A DNA stretch of 64,000 bases, from assembly GCF_019422935.1 (NCBI RefSeq), contig NZ_JAHZCJ010000007.1, positions 124,001 through 188,000 of the forward strand, written 5' to 3'. The notes beneath the pieces were generated by a model. It was not told where the DNA came from and ran no database searches. It was given only the letters and a program-made list of their open reading frames with translations. Position numbers and translations under genes: made by a program. Origin of the DNA: Desulfovibrio sp. (GTDB taxonomy: Bacteria > Desulfobacterota > Desulfovibrionia > Desulfovibrionales > Desulfovibrionaceae). Numbering within the stretch: position 1 is the stretch's first letter; every line of letters begins with the position of its first letter. Positions 38,510-46,895 of this stretch are shown here, in pieces.

Positions 38510-39259
38510 CTATTGCGCGGTGTAGCCGCCGTCTACAGTGTAACAACTGCCTGTAATGAACGATGCATCATCCGAAAGCAAAAAAGCCGCCAGTTTGCCC
38601 ACCTCTTCCGGTTTAGCCATACGCTTCATGGGGTGAGATTCCGCCATCATCTGCCGAATGCTTTCCGGCAACCCTTTCATGCGGTCTGTATCAACATAAC
38701 CTGGGGCCAGGGCGTTTACGCGTACACCTTTTTCTGCAAATTCCAGCGCAACAGATTGCGTCAGCCCCACAACGCCATGCTTGGCGCAAGTGTACGGGGC
38801 AATCCCCGGAATCCCCACCATGCCGTTGACGGCGGAAAGGTTGACCACCGCACCACCTCCGGTTTTGAGCATGGCGGGAATGGCATACTTCATGCCGTAA
38901 AAAACGCCGCTCAGATCCGTCTGAATAACCTCCTGCCAATCCGCCACGTCATAATCGCATATGGAGACGCCATGCGGCCCGGTTATGCCCGCATTGTTCA
39001 CAAGATAGTCAATTTTTCCAAACTGTTCTATGACGGAATCAATCAAGTTTTTGACGGAAACGTGGTCTTTGACATCTGTAGTCATGGGGAAAACGCGTTG
39101 TCCAGACGGATCCATGTTCCGCGCCGTGGCCTCAATAGCTGCACTGTCCCTGGCAGTTATGACCACTGTAAGCCCGCAGTTATAAAGCTCCTGAGCGATG
39201 GCTTCGCCAACTCCGGTGGAGGCGCCTGTAACTATGGCAATATTGCCGCTGAATTTCAT
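38510..39259 (-). CDS. Short-chain dehydrogenase/reductase (FabG-like)
   Basis: A 249-residue classical SDR oxidoreductase. The NAD(P) site is TGASTGVG (11-18), NNAG is at 88-91, and the catalytic triad is S142, Y156 and K160 (PYTCAKHG). It ends with the GSCYTVDGGYTA signature. Codon use is less GC-biased than in neighbours. It lies 3 bp after the MarR gene and is surely co-transcribed with it under the same operator. The substrate is unknown; regulation by a MarR protein suggests a role in handling an aromatic, carbonyl or toxic compound rather than fatty-acid synthesis. Confidence 0.85.
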   Translation of the reverse strand: MKFSGNIAIVTGASTGVGEAIAQELYNCGLTVVITARDSAAIEATARNMDPSGQRVFPMTTDVKDHVSVKNLIDSVIEQFGKIDYLVNNAGITGPHGVSICDYDVADWQEVIQTDLSGVFYGMKYAIPAMLKTGGGAVVNLSAVNGMVGIPGIAPYTCAKHGVVGLTQSVALEFAEKGVRVNALAPGYVDTDRMKGLPESIRQMMAESHPMKRMAKPEEVGKLAAFLLSDDASFITGSCYTVDGGYTAQ

Positions 39260-39262
39260 TGC

Positions 39263-39688
39263 TTATGCCTTTCCCTTGCCGGACGAAGCTACGATTTTAC
39301 GGCAAAGTGCCGCAAAGACTTCGCGTTCCTGTTCCGACAAGGCGGTTTCGATGGTGCCCAACAGTTCTCTTCTAAATTTTTCCGCTCTATTAAGAAAATC
39401 CCTTCCGTCGGAAGTGATTGATATGTCGTAACTGCGCCTGTCGGTTCGGCTTTTGTTTTGAACAATGTAATTTTTATCCAAAAGCCTTTTGGTAAGCTTG
39501 GACGTGCCAGATTGGGAAATCCCACGCAGGGCGGCCAGCTCCGTGGTGGTTTTGCTGCCGTTCTGCGCAAGGGCATCAAGGATTTCGTATTGCGCGGTGG
39601 TGATGCCTTCAACATTGAGGCGGTTAAGAGTGCTGATTACCAAGCATTGAAAAGGAATATACGATTTTTCCAGAATGTCGTTTTCCAT
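39263..39688 (-). CDS. MarR-family transcriptional regulator
   Basis: A 141-residue winged-helix repressor. The HTH region reads KTTTELAALRGISQSGTSKLTKRLLDKNYI and the wing has KSRTDRRSYDISIT, both typical of MarR. The ATG at 39688 was chosen because GGAG lies 5 nt upstream; the longer frame runs into the promoter. It is the first gene of a two-gene operon with the SDR. A 25-bp palindrome sits directly over the predicted start of transcription, so autorepression relieved by a ligand is likely. Confidence 0.9.
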   Translation of the reverse strand: MENDILEKSYIPFQCLVISTLNRLNVEGITTAQYEILDALAQNGSKTTTELAALRGISQSGTSKLTKRLLDKNYIVQNKSRTDRRSYDISITSDGRDFLNRAEKFRRELLGTIETALSEQEREVFAALCRKIVASSGKGKA

Positions 39689-39705
39689 AAATACTCCATA
39701 TACAG

Positions 39706-39730
39706 AACCGAGGAAATATATTCCTTGGTT
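39706..39730. promoter_or_regulatory. MarR operator candidate
   Basis: Palindrome with half sites AACCgAGGAA and TTCCTtGGTT around ATATA; only one base per arm breaks the symmetry. It starts immediately downstream of the -10 element of the marR-SDR promoter. Confidence 0.75.
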
Positions 39731-39760
39731 GATATATGACTGTATCATGTATTTAGTCAA
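39731..39760 (-). promoter_or_regulatory. Promoter of the marR-SDR operon
   Basis: On the minus strand TTGACT (39760-39755), 18-nt spacer, TATATC (39736-39731). Confidence 0.65.
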
Positions 39761-39854
39761 GAGCACTTCGCGCCCCAGGTGTCGCCTCAATTAAGGCTGC
39801 CTAGGGAGGTAACATTCTTAAAATTTGTGGGATGTTGCTGTGCTGAAAAGAGAA

Positions 39855-41378
39855 TCAGCCCCTGTCCAGCACACGGAGCGACACGGCTTCGGCAAGGTGC
39901 CGCGTTGCGATGTTGGCGGCATCGTCCAGGTCGGCAATGGTACGGGCCATGCGCAGCACTCTGGCGCATGCCCGCGCGGAGAGGGAAAGACGGTTGACCG
40001 CAGCCTCCATCAAGGCATGGCCTTCGGCATCCAGCGCGCAATGCTGATCGAGCAGCGCGCCGGAAAGTTCCGCGTTGCAGCGCGGGCCATCGCTGCCGTA
40101 ACGCGCCCTTTGGGTTGCCCGGGCCTTGAGCACGCGCTCGCGCATCTGTGCGGACGAAGCGCCGCGGCCTGTGCCGCGAAAATCCGAATAGGCCACGGCC
40201 GGGACTTCCACATGCACGTCAATGCGGTCAAGCATGGGGCCGGAAAGCCGCGACTGATAGCGTACCCGTTGTTCCTCACGGCAGGTGCACTGGTGCGTGG
40301 GGTCGCCGTAATAGCCGCAGGGGCAGGGATTCATGGCCGCCACCAGCATGCAGGCAGCGGGAAAGTTCACGCTGTGCGCGGCACGCGCAATGGCCGCCAC
40401 GCCGCCTTCCAGGGGCTGACGCAACGCCTCAAGGGCCGTTTTGCGAAATTCCGGCAGTTCGTCCAGAAACAATACCCCTCGGTGGGCAAGACTCACCTCG
40501 CCGGGGCGTGGATACCCCCCGCCACCCACCAGCGCCACGTCGGATATGGTGTGGTGCGGCGCGCGAAAGGGCCGCACACGCATAAGCCCGGCCTCCGGCG
40601 GCAGCTTGCCCGACACGCTGTAAATTTTGGTGACTTCCAGGGATTCTTCAAAGTCCAGAGGGGGCAGAATAGTGAGCAGGCGCTGGGCCAGCATGGTTTT
40701 GCCGCTGCCGGGCGGGCCGATGAGCAGCACGTTATGGCCGCCTGCCGCAGCCACTTCCAGAGCGCGTTTGGCGGCCTCCTGCCCTTTGACCTCGGCATAA
40801 TCCTGCCTGTAGGCCGGTGCCTCAAGCATATCGGCCACGGGTTCGCACAGCGGCTCCAGCGGTTCTGCGCCAGCCAGAAAGGCAGCGCAGCGGCCAAGGC
40901 CCTCGGGCGCGAACACCTTGAGCCCGCGCACCACCGCAGCTTCCGCGCCGTTGCCGGGGGGAATCACCAAGCCTGCAGCCCCCTGCTGGCGCGCCAGCAG
41001 GGCCAAGGGCAGCACGCCGCTCACCGGGCGCAGCGCGCCATTGAGCGAAAGCTCGCCCGCCAGATACATGCCCTGCAAAGGCTCCGCAGGTATAATGCCC
41101 GCAGCGGCCAGCAGCCCAACGGCCAGCGGCAGGTCATAGCTTGCGCCGCTCTTGCGCCGCCACGCCGGGGCAAGATTTACCGTAATCCGCGCCGGAGGCA
41201 GCTTGAAGCCGCAGGCGCGCAAGGCGGCAAAGACCCTGTCCTTGGCCTCGCGCACCGCTGTTTCCGCCAGCCCCACCATGGTGAAGCCGGGCAGGCCCTG
41301 CCGCACGAAGTCCACTTCCAGTTCCACGGGGTAGGCATCCACACCTTCAACCCCGCCGCTGTTCAAACGGACAACCAT
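39855..41378 (-). CDS. comM: YifB/ComM family Mg-chelatase-like AAA+ ATPase
   Basis: A 507-residue protein. It has an N-terminal Lon-protease-like domain (VELEVDFVRQGLPGFTMVGLAE, AGELSLNGALRPVSGVLPLAL), a central AAA+ module with Walker A GPPGSGKT and Walker B region GVLFLDELPEF, the cysteine-bearing NPCPCGYYGD segment, and a C-terminal Mg-chelatase-like helical domain. ComM is a hexameric branch-migration helicase used during natural transformation; homologues occur widely, also where transformation is unknown. The ATG at 41378 follows AAGGAG by 5 nt. lepB lies upstream on the same strand. Confidence 0.92.
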   Translation of the reverse strand: MVVRLNSGGVEGVDAYPVELEVDFVRQGLPGFTMVGLAETAVREAKDRVFAALRACGFKLPPARITVNLAPAWRRKSGASYDLPLAVGLLAAAGIIPAEPLQGMYLAGELSLNGALRPVSGVLPLALLARQQGAAGLVIPPGNGAEAAVVRGLKVFAPEGLGRCAAFLAGAEPLEPLCEPVADMLEAPAYRQDYAEVKGQEAAKRALEVAAAGGHNVLLIGPPGSGKTMLAQRLLTILPPLDFEESLEVTKIYSVSGKLPPEAGLMRVRPFRAPHHTISDVALVGGGGYPRPGEVSLAHRGVLFLDELPEFRKTALEALRQPLEGGVAAIARAAHSVNFPAACMLVAAMNPCPCGYYGDPTHQCTCREEQRVRYQSRLSGPMLDRIDVHVEVPAVAYSDFRGTGRGASSAQMRERVLKARATQRARYGSDGPRCNAELSGALLDQHCALDAEGHALMEAAVNRLSLSARACARVLRMARTIADLDDAANIATRHLAEAVSLRVLDRG

Positions 41379-41507
41379 GCGTTCTCCTTGAGCCTGCAAA
41401 TGATAAGCGGCGCGGATTATTGCATCTACCCACGCCGCAAAAATCTTGCCGTCAGACGCACCGGGCAAATCCCATTCGCGCCTGCAAGCAGAATGTACCG
41501 CCAGATG

Positions 41508-42128
41508 CTATTGCACGGCCTTGCCGATGCGATCCCAGCGGATATCGCCCAGACCGCCCCACGACCAATAGATGCGCCAGGCTTTGGCGCGTATGGCGCT
41601 GCGGTCCACAAGGCCCCAGAAGCGCGAATCCATTGAGTTGTCGCGATTGTCGCCCATGACAAAATACTTGCCCTCAGGCACGGTGATCGGGCCGAAATTG
41701 TCGCGCACCGGCTGGATGCGGTCAGGCTCGGTAAAGCGGATGTAGGATTCCTTTACCGGCTCGCCGTTGCGGAACAGCTGCTTGTTGCGCACCTCAATGG
41801 TATCGCCGGGCGTACCGATGATGCGCTTGATGTAGTCCACGCTGGGATCATTGGGGTATTCAAAAATGATAATGTCACCCTTGACCGGGTCGCTCCCCTT
41901 GTAAATGTAGGAGTGGGTAAAGGGAACCTTGATGCCATAGGAAAACTTGCTTGCCAGCAAATGATCGCCCACAAGCAGGGTTTTAACCATGGATTCCGAA
42001 GGAATCTTGAATGCCTGCACCACAAAGGTGCGGATGACCAGAGCCAAAATAAGCGCGACGAACAGAGCTTCGCCATATTCCCGCCACAGGGGTTTTGGGG
42101 GGCGCTGTGATTGCAGAAGCATTGCCAT
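41508..42128 (-). CDS. lepB: Signal peptidase I
   Basis: Cleaves signal peptides from secreted proteins at the outer face of the inner membrane. The 206-residue protein has one N-terminal membrane helix (about 20-40), the catalytic Ser S46 in IPSESM, the catalytic Lys K101 in YIKRIIGTPGD, and the conserved MGDNRDNSMDSRFWG box. Length suits single-anchor signal peptidases. GAGGAA lies 9 nt before the first ATG; a second ATG two codons later is possible. comM follows on the same strand. Confidence 0.96.
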   Translation of the reverse strand: MAMLLQSQRPPKPLWREYGEALFVALILALVIRTFVVQAFKIPSESMVKTLLVGDHLLASKFSYGIKVPFTHSYIYKGSDPVKGDIIIFEYPNDPSVDYIKRIIGTPGDTIEVRNKQLFRNGEPVKESYIRFTEPDRIQPVRDNFGPITVPEGKYFVMGDNRDNSMDSRFWGLVDRSAIRAKAWRIYWSWGGLGDIRWDRIGKAVQ

Positions 42129-42244
42129 GTGCGAATATTCCTCATGTGCCTTTGGGGCTGGTGAGCGTTACATTTTCGGTCGCAAAGTATGCCCTGATGC
42201 GAAAGTAAAGGCAAGGAGCTGTGCTTCTTCTCCCTGCGGTTCAG

Positions 42245-42286
42245 CAAAAAACAAACCCCCGCCCGGCATCAACCGGAACAGGGGCC
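42245..42286 (-). terminator. Terminator of the NCS2 permease gene
   Basis: On the minus strand a CCGG...CCGG hairpin extended by CCCC/GGGG is followed by TTTGTTTTTTG. It lies about 105 bp past the permease stop. Confidence 0.6.
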
Positions 42287-42391
42287 TGTTCAGCAATCAC
42301 AGTGCGTTGCCGCTATGGGGCCTGGAGCAGGCTACCTTGCAAGATTCGGCTGCTCCGCGCAGATTTTGAAAAATCCGCGCCTTAAAATACT

Positions 42392-43702
42392 CTAGTGGAG
42401 GCGCAGGGCAAAGTTGACTACAAAGCACAGGGCAATGACCACCATCACCACATTAAGATCCTTGATACGGCCAGAAAGAACCTTGATGCCGACCCAGCTC
42501 ACAAAGCCAAAGCCAAAACCCGTGGCGATGTTGAAGGTAAGCGGCATGCTGATGATGGTCAAAAAGGCGGGCAAGGCAACGGTAAAGTCCTTGAACTTGA
42601 TGCGCCCCACTTCCTGCATCATCATGGCGCCCACAATGATCAGCACCGGGGCCGTGGCATAGGCCGGAGCCATACCAATCACAGGCGCAAAAAACAGGGT
42701 GAGGAAAAAGAGCACCGCAATGGTCACGGCGGTCAGCCCAGTGCGCCCGCCCTCGACCACGCCCGCCGCGCTTTCAAGATAGCTGGTGGATGTGGTCGCG
42801 CCCATGACGGCGCTGGCCATGGTGGCGATTGAGTCGGAAATCAGGGCCTTGTCCAGATTTTCAATGTGCCCGTCTTCACGAATGAACCCGGCTTTCTGCG
42901 AAAGGCCGATGAGCACGCCCATGTTGTCGAACAGATCAACCATGGTCAGGGTAAAAATGATGGAGATCAGGCCGTGGTGCAGCGCGCCCTTGAGGTCCAT
43001 CGCCATAAAGGTCTCTGTGGGCAGGAGCAGGGATGTGTTGATGATGCTGCCCTGCGGCATATGCGGCCCGTTCAGCACCATGTCCGCCGCCGCAATGGCC
43101 ACGATGCCGATGATCATGGCTCCCGGCACGCGCAGTGCAAGCAACGCGCTGATGAGAAAAATGCCCACCACCGAAAGCAGGGTCTTGGGGTCGCCCAGGT
43201 TACCGAGGGTCACAAAGGTGGCCGGGCTGGCCACCACGAGGCCGCAGCTCTTCATGCCGATAAAGGCGATGAACGCGCCAATACCCACCACGATGGCGTA
43301 CTTGAGATCCATGGGAACGGCGTTGATGATAAGCTGGCGCACCTTGGTGACGGTGAGCAGCAGAAAGACCACACCAGAAATGAACACCGCGCCAAGGCCG
43401 GTCTGCCATGTATAGCCCGCAGGGCCGCAAACGTAGTAGGCAAAAAAGGCCGTGATGCCGAGGCCGGGCGCTACGCCCACGGGGAACTTGGCCCACAGGC
43501 CCATGAGCAGCGTTGCGATGACGGTAATCCAGATGGTGGCCGCCACGGCGGAATCCTTGGGCATACCGGCGTCAGCAAGCATGCTGGGAACCACAAAAAT
43601 GAGGTAGCACATGGCCATAAAGCTGGTAAGGCCAGCCCGTAACTCGCGCCGAACCGTGCTGCCTCTGGCCGCAGGATTAAACATTTTTTCCAGTATGCCC
43701 AT
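42392..43702 (-). CDS. NCS2-family purine/xanthine permease (AzgA-type)
   Basis: A 436-residue inner-membrane protein with about 12-14 helices. Motifs fit the AzgA/GhxP/PurP branch: GLTSFMAMCYLIFVVPSMLADAGM near the N-terminus, APGLGITAFFAYYV in the substrate region, TLTMVDLFDNMGVLIGL and GATTSTSYLESAAGVVEGGRTGLT. That branch moves adenine, guanine or hypoxanthine with protons. The ATG at 43702 follows GAGGAGG by 5 nt. A structured leader of up to 200 nt with two mutually exclusive stems lies upstream, suggesting RNA-level control. Confidence 0.88.
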   Translation of the reverse strand: MGILEKMFNPAARGSTVRRELRAGLTSFMAMCYLIFVVPSMLADAGMPKDSAVAATIWITVIATLLMGLWAKFPVGVAPGLGITAFFAYYVCGPAGYTWQTGLGAVFISGVVFLLLTVTKVRQLIINAVPMDLKYAIVVGIGAFIAFIGMKSCGLVVASPATFVTLGNLGDPKTLLSVVGIFLISALLALRVPGAMIIGIVAIAAADMVLNGPHMPQGSIINTSLLLPTETFMAMDLKGALHHGLISIIFTLTMVDLFDNMGVLIGLSQKAGFIREDGHIENLDKALISDSIATMASAVMGATTSTSYLESAAGVVEGGRTGLTAVTIAVLFFLTLFFAPVIGMAPAYATAPVLIIVGAMMMQEVGRIKFKDFTVALPAFLTIISMPLTFNIATGFGFGFVSWVGIKVLSGRIKDLNVVMVVIALCFVVNFALRLH

Positions 43703-43826
43703 GACATCCTCCTCTTGTTGCCGCACCGCGCGCCCAATATATCAAGTTGTTTTGCGCCGGGGCAGCAGCCCCCATGCCGTTAATCTCTTTGGTTTGCCCT
43801 TTGCAGCGCCGCCGCTTCCGGGCCTC

Positions 43827-43880
43827 GCCCCTTGCCTGTGCCAAGATCGAACCTGAACCACAGCCGGGGCGTCCTACCCC
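43827..43880 (-). ncRNA. Candidate structured 5' leader of the NCS2 permease
   Basis: On the minus strand GCCCC (43870-43866) can pair with GGGGC (43831-43827), enclosing CTGTG/CACAG. The same GCCCC can instead pair with the GGGG at 43880-43877. These alternatives resemble a switching leader. No purine or other known aptamer core was recognised. Confidence 0.3.
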
Positions 43881-43907
43881 TCTACCGCCAAATTCTGTTC
43901 ATCTTAT

Positions 43908-43940
43908 AGAAAATACGGCGAAATCCGTAATTTTCGCCGT
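43908..43940 (-). terminator. Terminator of the MarC gene
   Basis: Perfect 9-bp stem ACGGCGAAA / TTTCGCCGT around an 8-nt loop, followed on the minus strand by ATTTTCTAT. Confidence 0.8.
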
Positions 43941-43985
43941 CTGTTCGTATTGTTGGCCCGCCAGCCGTGCAGCGGGACAAATACT

Positions 43986-44585
43986 CTACCCCAGAAAGGC
44001 CCGTATACCGGTAAAAATCACCTGCGCCGCTATGGCTGCCAGCAAAAGCCCTGTCAGCTTGGACAGCACGGCAATGCCCGTGCGGTGCAGGGCGCGTACC
44101 ACGCCATCGGCCATACGCAGCAGCACAAACATGCCAAAGGCAGCGGCAAGCAGTGAAAACACGCCCACCAGCACCTGATGCATCTCTGTGGCGGACGCGC
44201 CCATGACCATCACCGCGCCGATGGAGGCAGGCCCCATGCCAAGCGGTATGGCCAGCGGCACAACGCTGATGTCGCCCTCCTTGCCGGAAAGCGCATCCTT
44301 GCCATCATCGTTCATGAGGGAGACTGCCGTAAGAAAAAGCAACACGCCCGCGCCGATACGGAAGGCATCAAGCGTGAAGCCGAAAAGCGAAAACAGGTGT
44401 GGGCCAAACAGGAACAGCGTTACGCCGATAAGAAAGATGGCCGCAGAGGTTTTGGCGGCCACCATGGATTTCTGTTTTTTATCAAAGCCCTTGGTGCCGC
44501 TGATAAAAGCGCTCAGCACGGCGGGGGGCGTCATGAGCGCATAAATTTTGATGCTCGTGCCCACAACTTCAGTAAAAAATTCCAT
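43986..44585 (-). CDS. MarC-family integral membrane protein
   Basis: A 199-residue protein with about six membrane helices (IKIYALMTPPAVLSAFISGT, ... SAAIFLIGVTLFLFGPHLF, AFRIGAGVLLFLTAVSLM, ... VVPLAIPLGMGPASIGAVMVMG). These match the MarC/YchE family, whose members have no proven transport function. The first membrane segment has the family P/S-x-F pattern region, and IPLGMGPASI corresponds to the conserved second half motif. The ATG at 44585 follows AAGGGGAG by 5 nt; the longer frame is not protein-like. It ends in a terminator before the NCS2 leader. Confidence 0.85.
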   Translation of the reverse strand: MEFFTEVVGTSIKIYALMTPPAVLSAFISGTKGFDKKQKSMVAAKTSAAIFLIGVTLFLFGPHLFSLFGFTLDAFRIGAGVLLFLTAVSLMNDDGKDALSGKEGDISVVPLAIPLGMGPASIGAVMVMGASATEMHQVLVGVFSLLAAAFGMFVLLRMADGVVRALHRTGIAVLSKLTGLLLAAIAAQVIFTGIRAFLG

Positions 44586-45062
44586 GCGAACTCCCCTTCC
44601 TGGGCGGAAGCCTGGCGTTTGAGCAACTGCCTGCCCTGCACGAATTGTTGCAAAAATCCGCGCCATGAAATGCCTGCAAAGCACGATGTCTGCCTGTTGC
44701 CCCAATCGTTGTCCTACAGGGAGTAGCCCCTGAAGACAGCTTGGAGGCCTTGCTGACAGGCAAACATCTCAAAAGAAAAACACGCCAAGGAACATACGCC
44801 GCGAAAGGCCAGAATTTATGAAGGCGGGAGTATGTCATGCAAGGGGCGTCATGTCCATAGCGTCAGCCCACCTGAACCTGAAAATTCCTGCACTGGCGCG
44901 CCCTGCACGGCATGGTGCCCGCAAAAACGGCAATCGCTGCCTGTATGCCAGCAACATTGACCACGGTTTCAAATGCAAACAACAGACCCTGCCGTTCCTG
45001 CACACCTCTGGGCGCGCAAGAACGACAGGGCTTGTCAATTTGAGGCAGGGCCACAAGCCGCG
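44586..45062. other. Intergenic region between MarC and the cysE operon
   Basis: 477 bp. It holds the marC upstream region and the terminator of the cysE-lipoprotein operon (44978-45030). An 82-codon plus-strand frame (44818-45066) has no ribosome-binding site and overlaps that terminator; I do not accept it as a gene. Confidence 0.55.
44978..45030 (-). terminator. Terminator of the cysE-lipoprotein operon
   Basis: A 15-bp stem with two G-U pairs on the minus-strand RNA (45030-45016 with 45001-44987), followed by TCTGTTGTTTG. Confidence 0.8.
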
Positions 45063-45209
45063 TTAGTGCCCCACGCTGACGTCTGTCACCACCTGACCCT
45101 TGGGTTGCACATTGAGGCCGCAGCCTCCAAGGCTTACCAAGGCGGCGCACAAGGCCACGCTTAGCAGGAGCAGCACCGTGGGGCGCAACAACCTGCGGCC
45201 TTTAGTCAC
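45063..45209 (-). CDS. Very small lipoprotein, translationally coupled to cysE
   Basis: A 48-residue product starting at the GTG at 45209, which overlaps the last codons of cysE (GTGACTAA). AGGAG, itself inside cysE, lies 7 nt upstream. The peptide has basic residues, a hydrophobic core (PTVLLLLSVALCAALVSL) and a lipobox LGGC, leaving a mature lipopeptide of only about 19 residues (CGLNVQPKGQVVTDVSVGH). The operon terminator follows. No homologue is recognised and the function is unknown; the signal, the coupling and the terminator all support a real gene. Confidence 0.75.
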   Translation of the reverse strand: MTKGRRLLRPTVLLLLSVALCAALVSLGGCGLNVQPKGQVVTDVSVGH

Positions 45210-46113
45210 GGGGTTTCTCCTGCGTGATGCGTGCGCCAGCCTGCACATCCTGTGTAATCCACACATTGCCGCCGATAACGGCCCCCTTGCCCACTGTCAC
45301 GCGGCCAAGAATCGTGGCCCCGGCGTAAACAGTGACGTTGTCGCACAGTATGGGATGCCGGGGGTTGCCCTTGGTGAGGGTTCCATCCGCATTTTTGGGA
45401 AAGGAAAGCGCGCCCAGGGTCACGCCCTGATACAGGCGGCAATTACGCCCGATGATGCAGGTTTCACCAATAACCACGCCTGTGCCGTGGTCGATGAAAA
45501 ATTCCTCGCCAATGGCCGCGCCGGGGTGGATGTCGATACCCGTTGTGCCGTGGGCCATTTCAGAGATGATGCGCGGAATGACCGGCACCTTGAGCTTGTA
45601 GAGCTCGTGGGCAATGCGGTGGTGAAACATGGCCCGCAGCGAAGGATAGCAGAAAATGGTTTCGCCTGGGCTGGTGGCCGCAGGGTCGCCCTCATAGGCG
45701 GCCTTGGCATCGCCAGCGAGCAGACGGCGTATTTCCGGCAAGCTGTCCATAAATGCCAGAGCGGCCTGCTGGCCCTCTGTTTCGCACGAGGTGCAGGGGA
45801 TGCCCAGCCCCTCGCAACTGAAGCAGAAGCCGCGCACGATCTGCTCGCCCAACAGGCGGTGTATGCTGTCCAGGTTGGCGGCAAGGTGATAGCGCATGGA
45901 TTCGCGCCGCACAGTGGCCGCGCCAAAATAGCCTGGAAAGATAGCGGCGCGTAGACGCTCCAGTATTTCGGAAAGCACCGGCAAAGATGGCATGGGCGCG
46001 CCCTGCCCCGAGCGGTGCCACACGGTGCTGAGCGAATCTTCCCGGCAAAGGCGTTCAACAACGCTGTCTATGAGGGGCATGCCGATCGTGGTGATGTCCT
46101 GCTTTTTGTTCAT
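45202..46113 (-). CDS. cysE: Serine O-acetyltransferase (EpsC/CysE-type)
   Basis: Makes O-acetylserine, the precursor for cysteine. The 303-residue protein has a long helical N-terminal part with a Cys-rich stretch (FCFSCEGLGIPCTSC), then the left-handed beta-helix hexapeptide domain (GIDIHPGAAIGEEFFIDHGTGVVIGETCIIGRN, GVTLGAL, RHPILCDNVTVYAGATILG). The His and Asp of DIHPGA and FIDHGTG fit the active site. The N-terminal part is larger than in E. coli CysE and resembles EpsC proteins. AGGA precedes the ATG. The stop overlaps a small lipoprotein gene. A perfect 17-bp palindrome lies about 160 bp upstream. Confidence 0.92.
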   Translation of the reverse strand: MNKKQDITTIGMPLIDSVVERLCREDSLSTVWHRSGQGAPMPSLPVLSEILERLRAAIFPGYFGAATVRRESMRYHLAANLDSIHRLLGEQIVRGFCFSCEGLGIPCTSCETEGQQAALAFMDSLPEIRRLLAGDAKAAYEGDPAATSPGETIFCYPSLRAMFHHRIAHELYKLKVPVIPRIISEMAHGTTGIDIHPGAAIGEEFFIDHGTGVVIGETCIIGRNCRLYQGVTLGALSFPKNADGTLTKGNPRHPILCDNVTVYAGATILGRVTVGKGAVIGGNVWITQDVQAGARITQEKPRD

Positions 46114-46272
46114 GGCAAAATCCTGCGGAAATATTCGGTTACGCTTGAACCCGTGGGCGGCTCAGGCCGGCTGCGGGCGTCCCGGTAATTCTTATCAGCC
46201 TACATGGAGTTGCCCGCTGCCGCAATGGGCAGCCAGCGCCGCTACAGAAAATACACAATAAATCACGCCCTT

Positions 46273-46289
46273 CGTTAAAACTTTTAACG
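46273..46289. promoter_or_regulatory. Perfect palindrome upstream of cysE
   Basis: CGTTAAAACTTTTAACG, 8-bp arms around a single C, about 160 bp before cysE. Probably an operator; the regulator is unknown. Confidence 0.5.
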
Positions 46290-46664
46290 CAAGCAGGCGC
46301 GCCACACCTGAAACGACCTTAAATTCTTTCCCAAAAGCGCTGCATTCAGAGGATATCCCGCACACCGCACGGTCAGAAAAACATACTGCCCCGTTGTTAT
46401 TCAGTAAGCACGCTCCTGGCATAAGCAAGGGCGCAGCCGCAGCTTAAATCCATAAAACAGTTTTCAGCGTTTATTCCGGCTATTTTGCCTGCCCGAATCC
46501 GGCAAGTTGGCAGATGGCAGGCGAACGGCTGGCAGACGTGCCGCCGCCATCCCCCAGATTGGGTGCCAACTGCCACGCACAGGAACAATCCCGCCACAGA
46601 CCGCCATACTGGCAAACAAAGCCATGCGCAACGCCTCGAGCCATTACTCGTTTCCATTCCCGCT

Positions 46665-46679
46665 GTTAATTTTTGCAAC
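46665..46679 (+). promoter_or_regulatory. Candidate activator site for the 2-hydroxyacid dehydrogenase operon
   Basis: GTTAATTTTTGCAAC, 112 bp upstream of the -24 element. It matches the element at 49834-49848 at 13 of 15 bases, both differences being T/C changes. Confidence 0.5.
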
Positions 46680-46776
46680 CATCACGTACGCAATATAAAC
46701 AGCTAGTGGGGATTTCAAGCCTCCGTATTTTAGAAAAATATACATAACTATCTAAAAAACATAACCATATATTATG

Positions 46777-46791
46777 TGGCATGATTGCTGC
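46777..46791 (+). promoter_or_regulatory. Sigma-54 promoter of the 2-hydroxyacid dehydrogenase operon
   Basis: TGGCATGATTGCTGC: GG and GC are 10 nt apart as required, with one mismatch from TTGC at -12. Transcription would begin near 46803. Confidence 0.7.
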
Positions 46792-46872
46792 TTAATTATG
46801 AACAATTCGTAACAAGTGCCCCAAGCTCCAGGCAAATGACGGCTCAGGTTACGTCAAAAAGGATAAATTTCG

Positions 46873-46895
46873 CGCGGAGTGTCCGCGATTTTATT
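46873..46895 (+). terminator. Attenuator-like hairpin in the leader
   Basis: CGCGGA-GTG-TCCGCG followed by ATTTTATT, between the sigma-54 start and the first gene. It looks like an intrinsic terminator inside the leader. Confidence 0.45.

Noticed and set aside
43835..43865. GGTTCGATC-like T-loop sequence in the NCS2 leader, possible tRNA
   Set aside because: The flanking bases do not form a T-stem, and there is no acceptor or anticodon arm at the right distance.
44818..45066. 82-codon plus-strand frame between marC and cysE
   Set aside because: It lacks a ribosome-binding site and runs through the strong minus-strand terminator of the cysE operon.
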